Positions 60,113 through 64,000 of a stretch of 64,000 bases of DNA are shown piece after piece. The DNA is from an uncultured Cytophagales bacterium (GTDB lineage: Bacteria; Bacteroidota; Bacteroidia; Cytophagales; Thermonemataceae), in contig CALEMF010000112.1 in the NCBI GenBank assembly GCA_937911505.1, positions 19,058 through 83,057 on the forward strand. The letters run 5' to 3'. Each line of letters starts with the position of its first letter. Position 1 is the stretch's first letter. The position numbers were made by a program, and so were the translations under genes. The notes beneath the pieces were generated by a model. That model made no database searches. It was not told the DNA's origin and worked only from the letters and a program-made list of their open reading frames with translations.

Positions 60113-63019
60113 ATGCACATCAACCTTTTTCATAAAGAGTCCTTTGCAAACCGCCATAATGGTTCAGACGAGACACAAATACAACAAATGCTTGCTACCG
60201 TGGGGGTAAGCACTTTAGATGAGTTAATTGAGCAAACAGTACCTCATAATATACGCTTAAAAAATGCCCTTCAGCTCCCTGAAGCGCAATCAGAGCCTAC
60301 TTTCCTCGCTTCTTTTAAGAAGATAGCGCAGAAGAATAAGACTTTCAAGTCGTATATTGGTATGGGGTATCACGACTGCTACACACCCAACGTGATTCTG
60401 AGAAATATCTTGGAAAACCCTGCTTGGTATACTGCTTACACGCCTTATCAGGCAGAAATCGCCCAAGGTCGCTTAGAAGCGCTCATCAACTTTCAAACAG
60501 TTGTGATGGATTTAACAGGCATGGAGATTGCGAATGCCTCCTTGTTGGATGAGTCTACAGCCGCGGCAGAAGCCATGAGTATGCTATTCAGCCAGCGTAA
60601 AGGTGCCAAGAAAAAGGCTAATACTTTCTTTGTATCCGAGCAGTGTTTCCCACAAACGATAGATGTGTTGAAAACACGCGCTACTCCGCTAGGGATTCAA
60701 CTCTTGATTGGTAATCACGAAGAGGTAGACCTTACACAATCCGATATATTTGGGGCGTTACTTCAATACCCTGCTGGCAATGGTGAAGTATATGATTATA
60801 CCCACTTCATAAGCGCAGCTCACGAATTAGAAATAAAAGTAGCCGTAGCCGCAGACTTGCTGAGCCTTACCTTACTGACACCTCCTGGAGAAATGGGCGC
60901 AGATGTGGTGGTAGGTTCTTCGCAGCGTTTTGGTATTCCTATGGGCTACGGTGGTCCCCACGCGGCCTTCTTTGCTACCAAAGAAAGCTACAAGAGAAAT
61001 ATTCCGGGTAGAATTATTGGGGCTTCCCTAGATACGCAAGGAAATCCCGCCTATCGCATGGCGCTACAAACGAGAGAGCAGCACATTCGAAGAGAGAAAG
61101 CGACTTCCAATATCTGTACTGCACAGGTATTACTAGCCGTAATGGCTGGGATGTATGCCACTTACCATGGCCCCAAAGGTTTACAAAACATCGCCGAGCG
61201 AGTATATGGTATGACACAACTCCTACGGAAAGGTTTGGAAAAACTTGGTGTCCAAGTAAATAACACGAACTATTTTGATACATTACAGGTATCAGTAGAA
61301 GATAGTGAGCAGTTGAGGACAGCCGCTGAAGCACAAGAAATTAATTTCCGTTATTTTGATGGAAAGCTCGTTGGCATCTCTCTTAATGAAACTACTACCG
61401 TAGCAGACGTACAAGATATCTTATCTGTATTTGCCTCTACACTTAATAAATCACTTGATTTCCGAGTAGAAGTGTTGGCAAGCGAGATACAATTAGCTTT
61501 ACCACCCTCGCTGCTCCGTGCTTCTGCTTACCTTACACATCCTGTTTTCAATCAGTATCATACCGAACACGATATGCTTCGGTATATGAAATCGTTGGAA
61601 AATAAAGATTTATCCCTCGTGCATTCTATGATTTCTCTTGGAAGTTGTACGATGAAACTCAATGCAACTGCCGAGATGATTCCAGTGACTTGGACAGAGC
61701 TAGGCGCTTTGCACCCTTTTGTACCTATAGCACAGGCAAAGGGTTACCAAGAAATGATTACCACCCTTAGCGAGTGGCTAGCAGAAATTACAGGTTTTGA
61801 TGCCGTTTCAATGCAACCCAACTCTGGTGCACAGGGTGAGTATGCAGGCTTGATGGCCATTAGAGCCTATCTTAAAAGTAATGATGATCAAGATCGGTAT
61901 ATTGCGCTTATTCCTGCTTCTGCTCACGGCACTAATCCAGCAAGTGCCGTTATGGCGGGTATGAAGGTAGTGGTAGTTAAGACAGACGAACAAGGGAACA
62001 TCGACGTGGCAGACTTGAAAGACAAGGCCATTCAACACAAAGACCACTTAGCTTGCCTAATGATTACTTACCCTTCTACTCACGGTGTATTTGAGGAGTC
62101 TATACAGGAGGTTTGTCAGGTTATTCACGATTGTGGTGGACAAGTATATATGGATGGTGCGAATATGAACGCGCAAGTAGGATTGACAAGCCCAGCGATT
62201 ATAGGGGCAGACGTTTGCCACCTTAATCTACATAAAACATTTTGTATTCCACACGGTGGCGGTGGCCCGGGAATGGGCCCTATCTGTGTGAAAGCACATC
62301 TCGCTCCTTTCTTGGCTAATCATAGTGTCATAAAAATAGCGGAGCAAGGCACTACTGCCATTTCAGGTGCGCCATACGGTTCTGCTAGTATCTTAGCCAT
62401 TTCTTACGCCTATATCGCTATGATGGGTGCAAAAGGACTTACAGAGGCTACTAAAATTGCTATTCTCAATACCAACTATATTAAGGAACGCATCAAAGAC
62501 CACTACGCCATCCTCTACACAGGCGTACAAGGCAGAGCAGCCCACGAAATGATTGTGGACTGTAGAGCCTTTAAAAAGGTAGGAATAGAAGTAGAAGACA
62601 TTGCCAAACGGCTGATGGACTACGGTTTCCACGCACCTACGGTTTCCTTCCCTGTAGCAGGTACGATTATGATAGAACCTACAGAAAGCGAAAGTAAAGC
62701 AGAGTTAGATCGTTTCTGTGATGCTTTGATTGCTATTAGAGAAGAAATTAAGGAGATCGAAGAAGGTAAATATAGCCAAGAAGATAATGTACTTAAAAAT
62801 GCCCCGCACACAGCCTTCACAGTAACGGCTTCAGATTGGCCTTATAGCTACAGTAGAGAGAAAGCTGCTTATCCGTTACCATTTGTGAAGGAAAAGAAAT
62901 TTTGGGCAAGTGTAAGTCGCATCGATAGTGCCTACGGAGATCGTCACTTGATGTGTAGCTGTATTCCTATAGATGCCTATGAAGAAGCTGCTGAAGCAAT
63001 CGCACAAGAAAGCGTTTAA
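60113..63019 (+). CDS. gcvP: Glycine dehydrogenase (aminomethyl-transferring), P protein
   Basis: The P protein of the glycine cleavage system decarboxylates glycine with PLP and transfers the aminomethyl group to the H protein. The 968-residue protein is the fused full-length form. The N-terminal half has [13 protein letters not shown] [18 protein letters not shown] and [18 protein letters not shown]. The C-terminal half has the PLP-binding Lys708 in [21 protein letters not shown]. gcvT and gcvH are not in the window. Both halves are intact. Confidence 0.97.
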   Translation: MHINLFHKESFANRHNGSDETQIQQMLATVGVSTLDELIEQTVPHNIRLKNALQLPEAQSEPTFLASFKKIAQKNKTFKSYIGMGYHDCYTPNVILRNILENPAWYTAYTPYQAEIAQGRLEALINFQTVVMDLTGMEIANASLLDESTAAAEAMSMLFSQRKGAKKKANTFFVSEQCFPQTIDVLKTRATPLGIQLLIGNHEEVDLTQSDIFGALLQYPAGNGEVYDYTHFISAAHELEIKVAVAADLLSLTLLTPPGEMGADVVVGSSQRFGIPMGYGGPHAAFFATKESYKRNIPGRIIGASLDTQGNPAYRMALQTREQHIRREKATSNICTAQVLLAVMAGMYATYHGPKGLQNIAERVYGMTQLLRKGLEKLGVQVNNTNYFDTLQVSVEDSEQLRTAAEAQEINFRYFDGKLVGISLNETTTVADVQDILSVFASTLNKSLDFRVEVLASEIQLALPPSLLRASAYLTHPVFNQYHTEHDMLRYMKSLENKDLSLVHSMISLGSCTMKLNATAEMIPVTWTELGALHPFVPIAQAKGYQEMITTLSEWLAEITGFDAVSMQPNSGAQGEYAGLMAIRAYLKSNDDQDRYIALIPASAHGTNPASAVMAGMKVVVVKTDEQGNIDVADLKDKAIQHKDHLACLMITYPSTHGVFEESIQEVCQVIHDCGGQVYMDGANMNAQVGLTSPAIIGADVCHLNLHKTFCIPHGGGGPGMGPICVKAHLAPFLANHSVIKIAEQGTTAISGAPYGSASILAISYAYIAMMGAKGLTEATKIAILNTNYIKERIKDHYAILYTGVQGRAAHEMIVDCRAFKKVGIEVEDIAKRLMDYGFHAPTVSFPVAGTIMIEPTESESKAELDRFCDALIAIREEIKEIEEGKYSQEDNVLKNAPHTAFTVTASDWPYSYSREKAAYPLPFVKEKKFWASVSRIDSAYGDRHLMCSCIPIDAYEEAAEAIAQESV

Positions 63020-63075
63020 AGTCAAACCATTTTACTGTAAGCCCTTTAAGCATATGTTTAGAGGGCTTCATTTCT

Positions 63076-63528
63076 ATGAATACTATCAAAGAACAGCTAT
63101 ACCAATATTGTAAATCTTACTTGACAGAAAGGATCGCTTCTTTTCAAGCAGCTATCGAAGCCGCTAGACAAACGGCTTCTCAAGAAACGAAAAGTAGTAT
63201 GGGTGATAAGTATGAAACGACGCGAGCGATGATGCAAATTGAGATAGAAAAAAATGAAAGACAATTAGCAGAGACACTCAAGCTCAAAGAAGTGCTTCAT
63301 AAAATAAATCCCAAAAGCATCTCTACTCTTGTTGCACTAGGTAGCCTTGTAAGAACAGGCCGAGGAAGCTACTATGAGGGTAGTGGGCTTGGAAAGGTAG
63401 TCGTGGATAATAAGCCTTATTTCGTTGTCTCGCCCGCCTCTCCGATTGGGCAGCAGCTAATGGGGCTTAAAGCGGGAGATACCGCTACTCATAATAATAA
63501 TACCATTGATATTCAAGAGGTAACATAA
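63076..63528 (+). CDS. GreA/GreB-like transcription elongation factor homologue
   Basis: The 150-residue protein has an N-terminal antiparallel coiled coil (about 1-75) and a C-terminal FKBP-like domain (about 80-150, TLVALGSLVRTGRG...YFVVSPASPIGQQLMGLKAGD). This is the Gre-factor layout. The hairpin tip reads SMGDKYETT with Asp44 and Glu47, the same Asp-x-x-Glu spacing as the acidic pair GreA uses to trigger RNA cleavage. Similar proteins are often mislabelled as 3-oxoacyl-ACP synthase. A terminator follows. Confidence 0.8.
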   Translation: MNTIKEQLYQYCKSYLTERIASFQAAIEAARQTASQETKSSMGDKYETTRAMMQIEIEKNERQLAETLKLKEVLHKINPKSISTLVALGSLVRTGRGSYYEGSGLGKVVVDNKPYFVVSPASPIGQQLMGLKAGDTATHNNNTIDIQEVT

Positions 63529-63531
63529 AAG

Positions 63532-63558
63532 AAGGGGTGTACATATTGTACGCCCCTT
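63532..63558. terminator. Bidirectional terminator between the Gre-like gene and homoserine dehydrogenase
   Basis: AAGGGGTGTAC (63532-63542) and GTACGCCCCTT (63548-63558) form an 11-bp stem with one wobble and a 5-base loop, flanked by A-rich and T-rich sequence between convergent genes. Confidence 0.7.
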
Positions 63559-63585
63559 ATCCTCATAATCTTTTTTACAGCTCTA

Positions 63586-64000
63586 TTAAGCCATTAAGCT
63601 CTCTTGTGATACTTCAACAGCTTCTTTTTCTGCAGTTGTCTTACCTGTAAAGGCCAAAAACAGTTCTTTTTGAGTGATTGTCTCTTGCGCAGCTAGTAGC
63701 TTACTTAGTTGGATGGTTCCAATGACATACCCTGAGCCTTTCCCTATGTATCGCTCAGAAATATCGTCAAAATCTAGTAAAGCTAAGTCTTCTTCTTTGT
63801 TATACCTTAGGTAAACTTCTAGCCCTACTTGAGTAGTGGCTATTGCTTTTTGCGCTCGCTCTCTATGAAGCTTTTTGTATTCATATTGGTAATTATAAGT
63901 AAGCGCTGAGATATCCGAAAGTACCGCCGAACCTGTTGGATGTCCTCCAGCGCCCTTTCCTACCAAGGTTTGTCGTTGTGAAAAAGCGGCTTGTACAATT
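63586..64000 (-). CDS. Homoserine dehydrogenase, C-terminal part (5' end beyond window)
   Basis: The frame stays open to the right edge and encodes the C-terminal ~137 residues. The segment SQRQTLVGKGAGGHPTGSAVLSDISAL is a hallmark of homoserine dehydrogenase. It is followed by a domain resembling the ACT tail (LEVYLRYNKEEDLALLDFDDISERYIG). The enzyme reduces aspartate semialdehyde to homoserine. A TTG at 63966 is not a true start, since coding continues upstream. It belongs with lysC and dapA in the aspartate pathway, but not in an operon with them here. Confidence 0.87.
   Translation of the reverse strand, partial: IVQAAFSQRQTLVGKGAGGHPTGSAVLSDISALTYNYQYEYKKLHRERAQKAIATTQVGLEVYLRYNKEEDLALLDFDDISERYIGKGSGYVIGTIQLSKLLAAQETITQKELFLAFTGKTTAEKEAVEVSQESLMA

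Noticed and set aside
1..64000. Mobile element, prophage, defence or secretion island
   Set aside because: No transposase, integrase, terminal repeats, tRNA-embedded attachment duplications or defence genes were seen; the single tRNA has no repeat of its 3' end nearby.

Overview
The window is a stretch of ordinary chromosome from a member of the Bacteroidota, most likely of the class Cytophagia (order Cytophagales). Five things point there. The DNA is moderately AT-rich. The promoters fit the Bacteroidota pattern (TTTG, about 19 bp, TAnnTTTG) and ribosome binding sites are weak. Outer-membrane families typical of the phylum are present (DUF6089 barrels, a DUF5686 protein with a carboxypeptidase-regulatory domain, an OmpA-domain protein). 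NusB is of the long type. A GreA-like protein, YtxH and DUF1573 proteins typical of the phylum are also present. I see no phage, insertion sequence, integrase, CRISPR array or secretion island.

Layout. 1-5.2 kb (mostly minus strand): end-truncated uppS, two DUF6089 paralogues, NAD kinase, a CBS protein, an alpha/beta hydrolase and an alkyltransferase-like DNA repair protein. 5.3-9.6 kb: a MazG-like pyrophosphohydrolase, an unknown protein, a large outer-membrane protein and a TPR/SH3-like membrane protein. tRNA-Lys(UUU) follows with its own promoter and hairpin. 9.9-22.7 kb (plus strand): a methyltransferase, nusB, YtxH, isocitrate dehydrogenase, DUF1573 lipoprotein, yajC, YbbR/CdaR-like protein, coaE, ispH, crtZ, an OmpA protein, an ArsR regulator with an old-yellow-enzyme gene, and rlmD interrupted by an in-frame TAG. 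22.7-28.5 kb (minus): a 1,229-residue Glu-rich repeat/TPR membrane protein, gamma carbonic anhydrase and hemA. 28.6-40 kb: a histidine kinase, a GT39-like glycosyltransferase, an atypical IscA-like protein, MerC-like and DsbA-like proteins, aspartate kinase, class I fructose-bisphosphatase, a membrane HExxH protein, an LRR protein, holB and a TPR protein. 40-48.5 kb: hisF-hisIE, a queuosine-precursor transporter, the UDP-xylose pair (ugd and UDP-glucuronate decarboxylase), a very large AsmA-family protein and a small secreted repeat protein. 48.9-54.2 kb: atpB-atpE-atpF-atpH without atpA/atpG, small membrane proteins, a nitroreductase, malate dehydrogenase interrupted by an in-frame TGA, and a half-size PnuC-like protein. 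54.3-64 kb: sucD divergent from dapA, rsmG, TerC, an endonuclease/phosphatase family protein, a dienoyl-CoA-reductase-like SDR, gcvP, a GreA-like protein and the C-terminal end of homoserine dehydrogenase.

Functionally this is a core-metabolism region: TCA cycle (idh, mdh, sucD), aspartate-family amino acids (lysC, dapA, homoserine dehydrogenase), isoprenoids and carotenoids (uppS, ispH, crtZ), respiration (F0 and delta subunits), tetrapyrroles (hemA) and envelope biogenesis. I found no convincing new multi-gene system. The points most worth a second look are the two core genes with nonsense codons (one inside a run of apparent changes to T that also removes a catalytic Asp), the repeat-expanded Glu-rich TPR protein, a strong stem-loop between atpE and atpF in a split ATP synthase operon, several unexplained perfect inverted repeats, and a GreA-like factor that keeps an acidic DxxE tip.
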